A stretch of 7,397 nt of DNA from an uncultured Bacilli bacterium (lineage in GTDB: Bacteria; Bacillota_I; Bacilli_A; RF39; UBA660), in the NCBI GenBank assembly GCA_910587535.1, contig CAJUKM010000032.1:1-7397 (forward strand). The letters run 5' to 3'. Shown one piece after another: positions 1 through 6,928 of the stretch. Below the pieces are notes generated by a model that searched no databases, had not been told where the DNA came from, and saw nothing but the letters and a program-made list of their open reading frames with translations. Positions within the stretch are counted from its first letter, which is position 1, and each line of letters starts with the position of its first letter. Both the position numbers and the translations under genes were made by a program.

Positions 1-531
1 ACAAAAGGTAATTACTTTTTTGAAATAGTAGATTTTTCAAGTGAATCTATTTTATTTACTTATAACAGTTTAAAAAATGACACTAAAAGTGTTAAAAAAA
101 TTCTTTATCTTTTAATAAAAAATTATGGTAGTCCTCAAAACATTTCATTTGTCAATTTTCTTCCTGATGTGCCTACGTGTATTCGTGGATTATTAAGTAA
201 ATATGATATTAATCTCTTAGATTTCAAGTCTTGTCATCGAAAAAGTTTTAATAATTTATCTCATGAAGAGAACATAAAATATCGATCAAAAAAGATCCAT
301 AAAGAGGATTTTTATGATATTATAGCACGCAGAACTATTGCAGATAATATAATTCAATTTCAAAATGTTAGATATAACATTGAAACAAAGAAGATTATAA
401 AAAGAAATACCAAAGTAATTTCATATTATGACAATTTAGAAAAAGATATATTTGTAAAATTTAACGATAAGATTTTTGAACTGACACATTTTAAGGATAT
501 CGATTCTAAAAAGGGCACTACTAAATATTAA
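1..531 (+). CDS. 3' part of an AT-rich gene, possibly a degenerate transposase (C-terminal part)
   Basis: The reading frame is open from the first base of the window to a TAA at 529-531 and gives 176 residues. The gene therefore starts outside the window; the internal GTG at 169 is not needed as a start. Residues about 105-162 alternate short strands, with RRTIADNIIQFQNVRYNI followed by NTKVISYYDNLEKDIFVKF. That pattern resembles the beta-barrel that follows the catalytic core in IS1202-like, IS21 and Mu-type DDE transposases. Residues 37-73 (YLLIKNYGSPQNISF and on) could match the end of the RNase H-like core. The expected catalytic Asp after the strand, and the Glu-containing helix with its 'ERxxGTLQ' pattern, are not visible, so if it is a transposase it is probably inactive or internally deleted. 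One sampled line (241-300) has 13 G+C in 60 bases, far below the core genes. That the frame is coding is fairly sure; the family is a guess from pattern. It converges on the tRNA gene. Confidence 0.6.
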   Translation, partial: TKGNYFFEIVDFSSESILFTYNSLKNDTKSVKKILYLLIKNYGSPQNISFVNFLPDVPTCIRGLLSKYDINLLDFKSCHRKSFNNLSHEENIKYRSKKIHKEDFYDIIARRTIADNIIQFQNVRYNIETKKIIKRNTKVISYYDNLEKDIFVKFNDKIFELTHFKDIDSKKGTTKY

Positions 532-532
532 T

Positions 533-564
533 AAAAAAAGAACCTTAAAAATTTTTAAAGTTCT
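533..564 (-). terminator. Intrinsic terminator of the tRNA-Arg gene
   Basis: On the - strand a hairpin (539-564) is formed by AGAAC/GTTCT arms, one mismatch, and an AT-rich inner palindrome. It is followed at once by a run of T (the A-run at 533-538 on the + strand). It starts 16 bases after the tRNA 3' end, so it fits as the tRNA terminator. On the + strand no T-run follows, so it should not end the upstream gene efficiently. Confidence 0.75.
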
Positions 565-579
565 AGTATCATCTTAATA

Positions 580-656
580 TGGTGCGCCCAAAGGGAGTCG
601 AACCCCTAACCTTTAGATCCGTAGTCTAACGCTCTATCCAATTGAGCTATGAGCGC
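580..656 (-). tRNA. tRNA-Arg (anticodon ACG)
   Basis: The - strand folds into a full cloverleaf of 77 bases including an encoded CCA (580-582) and discriminator A. The acceptor arm pairs GCGCTCA with TGGGCGC, with one G-T wobble. The D arm has the usual AGCTCAATTGGATAGAGC pattern. The anticodon stem is TTAGA/TCTAA around the loop CTACGGA, so the anticodon is ACG (620-622) and reads CGN Arg codons after A34 is deaminated to inosine. The T arm contains GGTTCGACTCC. No intron or mismatch in a stem suggests a defect. It stands alone, transcribed away from the gene at 780, between its own promoter and terminator. Confidence 0.97.
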
Positions 657-686
657 AAAAAATATCGATTTATGAAAATCAATAAT

Positions 687-714
687 ATTATAGCACAATC
701 TAGTTATATTTCAA
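687..714 (-). promoter_or_regulatory. Promoter of the tRNA-Arg gene
   Basis: On the - strand a TTGAAA -35 box (709-714) lies 16 bases from a perfect TATAAT -10 box (687-692). The -10 is extended by TG one base upstream of it. Transcription should start near 680, leaving a leader of about 24 bases before the tRNA. It is one of the best promoter matches in the window, as expected for a stable RNA. Confidence 0.8.
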
Positions 715-747
715 GCTTTAATTGTTCTAGATTATTTTTATATTATG

Positions 748-756
748 TGTTATACT
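748..756 (+). promoter_or_regulatory. Extended -10 promoter for the pentapeptide-like gene
   Basis: TGTTATACT is an extended -10 element (TG, one base, TATACT) 24 bases before the ATG at 780. No good -35 box sits at 16-18 bases; TTGTTC at 722-727 is too far. It is divergent from the tRNA promoter, and the two -10 boxes are about 60 bases apart. Confidence 0.5.
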
Positions 757-767
757 ATCGGAGTTTT

Positions 768-772
768 GGAGG
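768..772 (+). promoter_or_regulatory. Ribosome binding site fixing the start at 780
   Basis: GGAGG is a perfect Shine-Dalgarno core 7 bases upstream of ATG 780. It decides this start over in-frame ATGs further upstream, one of which lies in the tRNA gene. Confidence 0.85.
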
Positions 773-779
773 AAACAGT

Positions 780-1631
780 ATGAAAATAGTAGAAAAAATC
801 GAATTTATACAAACAGACTATCCGTTATCTGCCGGATTATTTTCTAGTTGGAAAATAGGAATAGAAAGTTTAAATCCTTTTCTTAGAACACGAGTGATGG
901 ATTTTATGATTGCTCTTCTTTCTTTAACTGATGGAAATGCACAACTAGATAGATTTATAGTTAAAGTAGATGATATTCCTCTATCTTTAGATGTTCTTTT
1001 AAAATATGATTTAAAGAAGTCTCTTGAGGTTTTAAGAAATGATATGATTATGATATCTCCAAATGGCGAAGTGTATCAAAGCAAGTATAGTGAATATTAT
1101 GATTTGGGAGTTTCATATCCTACTAAAATGAAGAACATAATAGAAAGATATGTTAAAGCTTTGGGTCAGATAGAAAAACATGCTTCCAGCAGTCAAGATG
1201 GAAAGAAATATCTTGGAATCGTTTCTATTGAAAAAAATGTATTGTGCAAGCGATTCAAAGATAGTTCTGGAAAAGAATACTTGCGCATAAGAAGCGAATT
1301 CATTCCATTTTTAAGATTTTTAGATCTTTCAGATATATCTTTTTCTAATGTAGATATCAGAGGACTAGATCTATCGTATACTAACGGTGCAATAGATCTA
1401 AATTGTGTGTATAAAAAGAGTGCAGAGAATACAAATTTAGAAGGAGCTTTCCTATCTAGATCGGTTATTAGGAATTGTTGTCTTAAAGGAGCTAATCTTT
1501 TAGGTACAGGAGCTATTATAAATTCTGAAACATGCATCATAGATGATTGTAAAATCGACGATTCTATATCACTAGTAAGTGGAGAAAAAACAGTTGGTCG
1601 TCAAATGATAATAGAAAAACAAAAAGCCTAG
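780..1631 (+). CDS. Uncharacterised protein with a pentapeptide-repeat-like C-terminal part
   Basis: This gene encodes 283 residues. The start is chosen at ATG 780 because GGAGG (768-772) lies 7 bases before it and a promoter lies just upstream. Longer in-frame starts would run through the tRNA gene and are rejected. No signal peptide or membrane helix is seen. Residues 1-170 show no family I recognise; they are mixed helical with a charged middle (about 115-165). From about residue 177 the chain takes on the A(N/D)LxG-like rhythm of pentapeptide repeats: FLDLSDISFSNVDIRGLDLSY (about 180-200), then NTNLEGAFLSRS and CCLKGANLLGT (about 217-243), with polar strands after. This suggests a short right-handed beta-helix of a few coils. 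Pentapeptide proteins have varied roles (DNA mimics, effectors, scaffolds), so the fold does not give a function. The gene is monocistronic and convergent with the pyrophosphatase gene, and ends in a strong terminator. It is surely coding; its function is unknown. Confidence 0.85.
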   Translation: MKIVEKIEFIQTDYPLSAGLFSSWKIGIESLNPFLRTRVMDFMIALLSLTDGNAQLDRFIVKVDDIPLSLDVLLKYDLKKSLEVLRNDMIMISPNGEVYQSKYSEYYDLGVSYPTKMKNIIERYVKALGQIEKHASSSQDGKKYLGIVSIEKNVLCKRFKDSSGKEYLRIRSEFIPFLRFLDLSDISFSNVDIRGLDLSYTNGAIDLNCVYKKSAENTNLEGAFLSRSVIRNCCLKGANLLGTGAIINSETCIIDDCKIDDSISLVSGEKTVGRQMIIEKQKA

Positions 1632-1645
1632 TGAAAGGCTTTTTT
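1621..1645. terminator. Bidirectional intrinsic terminator between convergent genes
   Basis: A stem of AAAAAGCC pairs with GGCTTTTT around an 8-base loop that contains most of the stop codon of the + strand gene. T-runs follow on both strands: TTTTTT on the +, and TTTTTGTTTTT on the - after the pyrophosphatase gene. It should end transcription of both the 780-1631 gene and the convergent 1659-3284 gene. Confidence 0.85.
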
Positions 1646-1658
1646 AAGTTCTTTAATA

Positions 1659-3284
1659 TCAATCCATATTTTCTAGTTCGCCCATTATGTTCGGTACCAT
1701 CTGTTTTTTTCTACTTATAACTCCTTGCAAATAGTATCCTTCAGTCATATCTTTTTTATCATATGCCATTGCCATAATCTTCTGGGCATTGCTAGAGTAC
1801 AATACGTAAGATCCATTTTTGACTATATCAGTTACGAATAAAGCGATTAAAGTAAATCCTTTTAACTTACAGGTTTTATCTAAAAACTCTATATATTCAT
1901 CTTTCTTATTTAAAACTTCTTCGTAGTCGAGAGTCAGAACTTGGCCGATTCCAAATCCCATGTCATTAGTTTCAAATTCTTTATAATCGTAGAACACTAC
2001 TTCGTCTACTGTTAATCCTTTTAGGCTAGATCCTGCTTTAAGCATATCTAAACCGTATTTTTCGTAATCTACTTCAGCTATTTTAGCTAATTCTATGGCA
2101 ATTTCTCTATCGCGTTCCGTGGTAGTTGGACTTTTTAAGATTAAAGTGTCAGATAGAATTCCAGAAAGCATGACACCTGCAATGTTTTTAGGTATTTCGA
2201 TGCCTGATTCTTTAAAGAGTGTATAGATGATCGAATTTGAACTTCCGAGAATCATATTTCTGAAAGAGATAGGTACATTAGTAGTAAGATTACCTAAAGC
2301 GTGGTGATCTACTATTTCAACTATCGTAGCTTCACTAAGTCCATCTACACTTTGTTTAACATCATTGTGATCGACTAGTATAACCTGTTTGCGGTCATAC
2401 GAATTGACATCTATAAGTCTTAGTAAACCGTTGCATTTACCATTTTTATCGACTATCGGATAGTTGGTATGTTTTAGTTTATTACTCACTTCATAGAAGT
2501 CTGTTAGGTAATCGTTTATGTCGAAAGTGATGGGAGTTTCATTTCTAACTATACCTTTTATGTAGTTAGATAACCCTACTAGCTTAGATACCTCAAAACT
2601 TACTTTGTTGGTCATAATGATATTAACTTTATTCTTTTTAGCTTCAGCAAATTCTTCGTCTGTTATCTGTTGGTTTCCGACCAATATGATCATGCGGACT
2701 TTTTTGTTTATGCAATAGTCGACTACAGACTTTCTACTTCCCACTATTACGATAGTATCTCTCGTCAATTCTGTATCGGAAATAAACATCTCTGTGTTGA
2801 AAGTTGCAGCGATTATTTGTCCTTTAATGTCGTCGTCGAATCTCAATATTTCTTTTGCATCTAAAACCTTTAGAAGGTTATTATAAGAAGCATTTAGATA
2901 ATCGAAGTCACCTCTTATGAAATCCGTGGCGATCTCCTTTAATGAAACATATCCAAAAAATTTAGAGTTGTCTTTGACAACAGGTAACCCTGTAATGTTG
3001 TTATCGACCATATAAGTATATGCCTCATATATTGAAGCGTCTTCATGCATCATGATATCTTTTCTAAAAGGGACGTTTTTTATTTGAACTTTCACGTCGC
3101 TTAAAAATTTAGGCGCTTTTATTTTAAAATAGTCGAGAACATATTTTGTCTCTTTGTTTATTTCTCCTAATACTCGAGGTTCTGTTTCTTGTCCTAAAGC
3201 GTTTTTGAGATATGACAAACTGATCGCAGCAGTTACACTGTCAGTGTCTGGGTTTTTGTGTCCAATTACATATGTTTTCATCAT
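1659..3284 (-). CDS. ppaC: Manganese-dependent inorganic pyrophosphatase with CBS and DRTGG regulatory domains (DHH family II)
   Basis: This 541-residue enzyme hydrolyses pyrophosphate to two phosphates in the cytoplasm and so pulls biosynthetic reactions forward. Metal ligands are visible: H9, D13, D15 (HKNPDTD), D305 (VDHN), D326-H327-H328 (DHH) and D379 (LSDT). The C-terminal DHHA2 part carries the substrate-binding SRKKQ at 524-528. The spacings D305-H327 (22) and H328-D379 (51) equal those I recall for the short B. subtilis enzyme, so about 230 residues are inserted between D15 and D305. The insert holds CBS 1 (about 70-125), a DRTGG domain (about 139-245) and CBS 2 (about 246-300). In known family members the CBS pair binds adenine nucleotides (AMP/ADP inhibit), and forms with DRTGG respond to diadenosine polyphosphates. 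All catalytic residues are present, so it should be active. The first of two adjacent ATGs is taken as start; the site AGAAGAG before it is weak. It has its own promoter at 3316-3324. Confidence 0.95.
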   Translation of the reverse strand: MMKTYVIGHKNPDTDSVTAAISLSYLKNALGQETEPRVLGEINKETKYVLDYFKIKAPKFLSDVKVQIKNVPFRKDIMMHEDASIYEAYTYMVDNNITGLPVVKDNSKFFGYVSLKEIATDFIRGDFDYLNASYNNLLKVLDAKEILRFDDDIKGQIIAATFNTEMFISDTELTRDTIVIVGSRKSVVDYCINKKVRMIILVGNQQITDEEFAEAKKNKVNIIMTNKVSFEVSKLVGLSNYIKGIVRNETPITFDINDYLTDFYEVSNKLKHTNYPIVDKNGKCNGLLRLIDVNSYDRKQVILVDHNDVKQSVDGLSEATIVEIVDHHALGNLTTNVPISFRNMILGSSNSIIYTLFKESGIEIPKNIAGVMLSGILSDTLILKSPTTTERDREIAIELAKIAEVDYEKYGLDMLKAGSSLKGLTVDEVVFYDYKEFETNDMGFGIGQVLTLDYEEVLNKKDEYIEFLDKTCKLKGFTLIALFVTDIVKNGSYVLYSSNAQKIMAMAYDKKDMTEGYYLQGVISRKKQMVPNIMGELENMD

Positions 3285-3315
3285 AAACTCTTCTTTCTTT
3301 TCACATATATACGAA

Positions 3316-3324
3316 ATTATAACA
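3316..3324 (-). promoter_or_regulatory. Extended -10 promoter of the pyrophosphatase gene
   Basis: On the - strand TGTTATAAT is a perfect -10 box (3316-3321) with the TG extension. It lies about 32 bases before the pyrophosphatase start, giving a leader of about 25 bases. The -35 region is AT-rich without a clear match. No hairpin terminator is seen after the upstream SDR gene, so read-through from uvrB-SDR may add to this promoter. Confidence 0.6.
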
Positions 3325-3354
3325 CTTTTTTGTCAGTAATTAAAACTTTTTTTA

Positions 3355-4110
3355 TCATTTTTCGCTTTTTCTTCTTTGTATTTCATAGGTTATTCGTAAA
3401 AGAAGTTTAGTAGGTACAAAACGGTAGAATAAAATCGTAAGTTTCATCTTCAAAGTTGGAATGATGATGAGCTGTCCTTTAAGCATCTTATCTATGGCAT
3501 ATTTAGCTACGTAATCTTTGTCTGCACCTTTAATTTTAAAATAACCCCTTGCAACCTTGTTAAAATTCGTATCTACTGGTCCAGGACACAGAGCACTTAT
3601 TTTGACTTTGGATTTCGAGCGTCTCAATTCTTCGTATATACCTAAAGTAAGTTTTAATACGTAGTTCTTTGTAGCATAGTATGTATCGAGATGAGGACCG
3701 GCCATAAAACCAGCACTGGATGCAACATTTAAGATGTAACCGCTGTCTCTTTTTACAAAATCTTGGAGATACAATTTGGTTAGAATGTGTACCGCTTTTA
3801 TGTTAACATCTATCATCTCTAATTCGCGATTTAGGTCTGTCTTTACAAAGTCCCCGAAAAGGCCAAATCCCGCATCATTTATCAATATATCTATCTTTTC
3901 ATCCTTCGTCTGCTCGTATAGATCGTATATTTCTTTTGTATTTCTTAAATCTGCAACTAGATATTTGACATCTGAGCCTATAGATTCAGCAACTGCTTTT
4001 AGTTTAAGTTCATCGGATGATGCTAAGATCAATTCGTATCCCAGCTCGTTTAAATATATTGCTATGGATTTTCCTATTCCACTACTCGCCCCGGTTATAA
4101 GTGCTTTCAC
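3355..4110 (-). CDS. Short-chain dehydrogenase/reductase (SDR), DltE/COG0300-like
   Basis: This 251-residue NAD(P)-dependent oxidoreductase has the classical SDR layout. A Rossmann nucleotide loop TGASSGIG occupies residues 6-13, NDAG 78-81 and the active-site Asn is N103. The catalytic Ser is S131 in NVASSAG, with Y144 and K148 in YYATK, and the PGPVDT loop follows at 175-180. The C-terminal stretch (about 212-251) is basic and hydrophobic, as in the DltE/YqjQ-like group, and might touch the membrane. The substrate cannot be told from sequence. The start is GTG at 4108-4110, 2 bases after the uvrB stop, with GAGGG (4120-4124) inside the uvrB end as its ribosome binding site. It is therefore almost certainly co-transcribed and translationally coupled with uvrB. 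That says nothing clear about a shared function, since SDRs often follow unrelated genes. All catalytic residues are intact. Confidence 0.92.
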   Translation of the reverse strand: MKALITGASSGIGKSIAIYLNELGYELILASSDELKLKAVAESIGSDVKYLVADLRNTKEIYDLYEQTKDEKIDILINDAGFGLFGDFVKTDLNRELEMIDVNIKAVHILTKLYLQDFVKRDSGYILNVASSAGFMAGPHLDTYYATKNYVLKLTLGIYEELRRSKSKVKISALCPGPVDTNFNKVARGYFKIKGADKDYVAKYAIDKMLKGQLIIIPTLKMKLTILFYRFVPTKLLLRITYEIQRRKSEK

Positions 4111-4112
4111 TT

Positions 4113-6062
4113 TTATTTTCCCTCACTTTTTAGTTCGAATAAAATGTCTCTAAGTTCGACAGCTCTTTCGAAGTCTAGTTCTTTAGCAGCTTTTTTCATC
4201 TCATTTTCTATTTTTATGATGAGATTTTTCTTTTCCGTTTTACTCAATTTTACTGAATCCTTGTCTTCGACTGTGTTACTTATTACTTCTCTAATTTCTT
4301 TGATAATAGTTTTTGGAATAATTCCGTGTTTTTTATTGTATTCTTCTTGAATTTCACGACGTCTCATCGTCTCTTTAATCGCATAATCCATCGCTTCACT
4401 TACTGTATCAGCATACATGATTACGTGACCATTTGCATTTCTGGCTGCTCTTCCAATAGTCTGTATTAGACTTCGAGCACTTCTCAAGAATCCCTGTTTA
4501 TTCGCATCCATTATACATATTAAGCTGACTTCTGGAATATCTATTCCTTCTCTTAAAAGGTTTATTCCGACGACGACATCGTATTTTCCTTCTCTGAGAT
4601 CGTGAATAATTTTTAGCCTTTCTAAAGTCTTAACTTCACTGTGCAGGTAGGCAACTTTTATTCCGACTCCCATCAAGTAGTTCGTCAATTCTTCTGCCAT
4701 TCTAATCGTAAGAGTTGTGATAAGTACTCGTTCATTTTTCGCTTTTCTATCGTTTATTTCTCCGATCAAATCGTCAATTTGGCCTTCTGTCTTTTTGACC
4801 TCGATCGTCGGATCTAAAAGTCCAGTAGGTCTGATTATCTGTTCTGCGTATTCGTTATCGGTTAACTCTAACTCGTAGTCACCCGGAGTGGCTGAAACAT
4901 ATATGACGTCGTTGATCTTCTTGTCGAATTCTTCGAATCTTAGAGGTCTATTGTCCATGGCACTTGGCAATCGGAATCCATAGTCCACTAGTGTCATCTT
5001 TCTCATTCTATCGCCATTATACATACCGCGAACTTGGGGAACAGTAACGTGCGATTCGTCTATTAGAAGAAGAAAGTCTTTTGGAAAGTAGTCTATCAAT
5101 GTCGTCGGAGTCTCTCCTTCATCCTTCAAAGCTAAGTGACGAGAGTAGTTTTCGATGCCATGACAAAATCCTGTTTCTTTTAGCATTTCCATATCGTATT
5201 CTGTTCTTTCTCTCAATCTTTGCTCTTCTATATATTTATTATTATCTTTAAAAAATTGTAACCTTTCTTTCAATTCTTCGTCTATTCTTCTTATCGTCTC
5301 ATCTAGTTTGTCTGGGTTGGTAACATAATGTGAAGCAGGGAATACGGTTATAGTCTTTTTGTTCTGTAATATAACGCCGGTTAGAGGATCGAATGTACAT
5401 ATTTTTTCTATCTCGTCACCGAATAATTCTATTCTTACTCCAGAGCTTTTTTCGTTAGCAGGAATAATTTCAATGACATCTCCATGGACTCTGAAAGTTC
5501 CTCTGTGGAAATCTATTTCGTTTCTTTCATAAGTCATGTCCACTAATTTGGTTAACAAATCATCTCTTTCAATGGTATCCCCTACGGTTGCAATAAGCAT
5601 ATGACTTTTATAGTCCTCTACTTCACCTATACCATATATACAAGATACGCTTGCGATAACTATGACGTCATCGTAATTTAAAAGTGAGCTAGTTGCTCCA
5701 TGACGAAGTTCATCGATTTCATCGTTAATCGACGAGTCTTTTTCGATGTAAGTGTCACTAGATGGCACATAAGCTTCTGGTTGGTAATAGTCATAATACG
5801 AAACAAAATACTCGACATGATTTTCGGGGAACAATTCTTTGAACTCACTATAGAGCTGCCCAGCGAGCGTTTTGTTGTGGGCGAGTATCAAAGTTGGCTT
5901 ATTTACTTCTTGTATTACATTTGCCATCGTAAAGGTCTTTCCTGTACCTGTTGCACCTAGTAGGACTTGCCTCTTTTTCCCCGATTTTATGCCACTTACG
6001 AGTTCTTTTATAGCCTGTGGCTGATCACCAGATGGTTCATATTTCGAGATTAATTTGAACAT
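4113..6062 (-). CDS. uvrB: UvrABC system protein B (excinuclease ABC subunit B)
   Basis: UvrB is the damage-verifying helicase-like subunit of nucleotide excision repair. UvrA loads it on the lesion, it forms the pre-incision complex, and it recruits UvrC. The protein has 649 residues, close to the usual 650-680. It shows Walker A GATGTGKT at 36-43, the beta-hairpin region FVSYYDYYQPEAYVP at about 86-100 that clamps the DNA strand, Walker B with DESH at 335-338, SATP at 390-393, the helicase motif VI QTIGRAARN at 534-542, and a C-terminal UVR domain (about 614-649) for UvrA/UvrC contact. The start is ATG 6060-6062, matching the conserved N-terminus FKLISKYEPSGDQPQAI and preceded by a strong GGAGG. 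An in-frame extension of 27 residues up to 6143 has no family support and is rejected. uvrA and uvrC are not in the window. The SDR gene follows 2 bases downstream. Confidence 0.98.
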   Translation of the reverse strand: MFKLISKYEPSGDQPQAIKELVSGIKSGKKRQVLLGATGTGKTFTMANVIQEVNKPTLILAHNKTLAGQLYSEFKELFPENHVEYFVSYYDYYQPEAYVPSSDTYIEKDSSINDEIDELRHGATSSLLNYDDVIVIASVSCIYGIGEVEDYKSHMLIATVGDTIERDDLLTKLVDMTYERNEIDFHRGTFRVHGDVIEIIPANEKSSGVRIELFGDEIEKICTFDPLTGVILQNKKTITVFPASHYVTNPDKLDETIRRIDEELKERLQFFKDNNKYIEEQRLRERTEYDMEMLKETGFCHGIENYSRHLALKDEGETPTTLIDYFPKDFLLLIDESHVTVPQVRGMYNGDRMRKMTLVDYGFRLPSAMDNRPLRFEEFDKKINDVIYVSATPGDYELELTDNEYAEQIIRPTGLLDPTIEVKKTEGQIDDLIGEINDRKAKNERVLITTLTIRMAEELTNYLMGVGIKVAYLHSEVKTLERLKIIHDLREGKYDVVVGINLLREGIDIPEVSLICIMDANKQGFLRSARSLIQTIGRAARNANGHVIMYADTVSEAMDYAIKETMRRREIQEEYNKKHGIIPKTIIKEIREVISNTVEDKDSVKLSKTEKKNLIIKIENEMKKAAKELDFERAVELRDILFELKSEGK

Positions 6063-6069
6063 ATTTTTT

Positions 6070-6074
6070 CCTCC
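6070..6074 (-). promoter_or_regulatory. Ribosome binding site fixing the uvrB start
   Basis: On the - strand GAGGAGG, with its core at these positions, lies 7 bases before ATG 6060-6062. This, and the conserved UvrB N-terminus beginning right there, decide against the longer frame. Confidence 0.9.
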
Positions 6075-6088
6075 TCTTTTATTACTAG

Positions 6089-6196
6089 TTTGTGACTTTT
6101 TTAATTTTTTAAAAGGCACACTATTAACCAGAAATTCGTGCACAAAAATGAGGCTGAGAGTGGGATTTTTTTTAATGCAAGAATGAAAGTCACAAA
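6089..6196. repeat. 11-bp perfect inverted repeat bracketing about 86 bases upstream of uvrB
   Basis: TTTGTGACTTT at 6089-6099 is repeated inverted as AAAGTCACAAA at 6186-6196. The pair spans 108 bases of the leader between the transglutaminase-like gene and uvrB. The enclosed DNA has no gene; it contains GAGGCTGAGAGTGGGA (6150-6165) before a T-run. I find no confident promoter and no Firmicutes-type LexA box (GAAC, four bases, GTTC) here. The arms could be a long-range stem, a pair of operator sites, or the ends of a decayed small element. Confidence 0.45.
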
Positions 6197-6210
6197 TTTG
6201 TTTTTAAAAA

Positions 6211-6858
6211 TTAAATCTTTTTTTCAAATTTTTTTCTTAAATCTATCATTTGATAATTTGAGTCATTAATTTTTGCCATATCTAAGCCTTTAACTTGGGT
6301 TGTCCCTACTTTCTTTTCATCTTGAACACAATAAATTCCTAATTTATGACAGTTTAAACTTTTTGCAAAAACGACATATCCTCTCGGTAGAAATGGATTA
6401 TTATAATCGTAGTCTAAATAAACTAAATGGAATGTTGGATCATATAAATACCAAGCGCCATCTAAATATATTTCTAAAAATATATGACCTTGCATAAGTT
6501 CCTTTTTTTCAGAATTGTTTTGAACTTCTTTTATCCAATCGATATGTGCACTTTCAACATAAACTGTTGGTATTCCTTTCAATCTTAAAATAGGTGCTAG
6601 TACAAGACCTATATCTGAACATCCAGAATATGTCGCTCTTTCAAATATTTCAGCAGATGTACATTCAAATTTAGGAGTCGATTTATTTAACGTAAAATTA
6701 GAATAAAATAATTGATCTAATGTTGTTAAGTCTTCTAATTTTTCTATTGAAGGAACTTGATCGGCGAATAACTTCATTTTTGCACTTACTTGATTTTGTC
6801 CATCGTTAACTAAAAGGCTTTCTAAATTTTCTCTATCTAATAAGTTTATTATTTTCAT
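6211..6858 (-). CDS. Transglutaminase-like (papain-fold) domain protein
   Basis: This 215-residue protein carries the transglutaminase-like Cys-His-Asp triad in the usual order and context: C80 in YSGCSDIGLVLAPILRLKGIP, H125 in GHIFLEIYLDGAWYLYDPT, and D140 in the same stretch. In this superfamily the fold acts as a cysteine protease, peptidase or amidase, or crosslinker; bacterial members are often of unknown substrate. No signal peptide or membrane segment is seen, so it is probably cytoplasmic. The N-terminal 60 residues look helical and are not recognised; the last 50 are lysine-rich and also unrecognised. The start ATG 6856-6858 has a modest AGGAA 8 bases upstream. No clear promoter or terminator was found. 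Base composition is more AT-rich than in uvrB: sampled 60-base lines give 16, 17, 18 and 21 G+C against 26 and 29. That suggests a different history, perhaps transfer. It lies 148 bases upstream of uvrB on the same strand, but a link in function is not evident. Confidence 0.82.
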   Translation of the reverse strand: MKIINLLDRENLESLLVNDGQNQVSAKMKLFADQVPSIEKLEDLTTLDQLFYSNFTLNKSTPKFECTSAEIFERATYSGCSDIGLVLAPILRLKGIPTVYVESAHIDWIKEVQNNSEKKELMQGHIFLEIYLDGAWYLYDPTFHLVYLDYDYNNPFLPRGYVVFAKSLNCHKLGIYCVQDEKKVGTTQVKGLDMAKINDSNYQMIDLRKKFEKKI

Positions 6859-6928
6859 TTATGTTGTTCCTATTCTATTTAATTTATTTTTAAATTGTTT
6901 TAGAATGAATAAATTCAATATTGTGGTT

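Noticed and set aside
642..779. N-terminal extension of the + strand gene beginning at 642
   Set aside because: It overlaps the tRNA gene and both promoters; ATG 780 has a GGAGG at ideal distance.
1193..1540. Open frame on the - strand inside the pentapeptide-like gene
   Set aside because: It is a shadow of the + strand coding frame with no ribosome binding site or family match.
3776..4153. Open frame on the + strand opposite the SDR gene
   Set aside because: It is antisense to a clear SDR and crosses its junction with uvrB; a shadow.
6063..6143. 27-residue N-terminal extension of UvrB
   Set aside because: The conserved UvrB N-terminus begins at the ATG at 6062, behind a strong ribosome binding site; the extension contains that site and the repeat arm.
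6150..6170. GAGGCTGAGAGTGGGA followed by eight T as a + strand terminator
   Set aside because: It recalls one arm of common Firmicutes GAGGCTGGGA hairpins, but no matching second arm is nearby and no + strand gene ends there.
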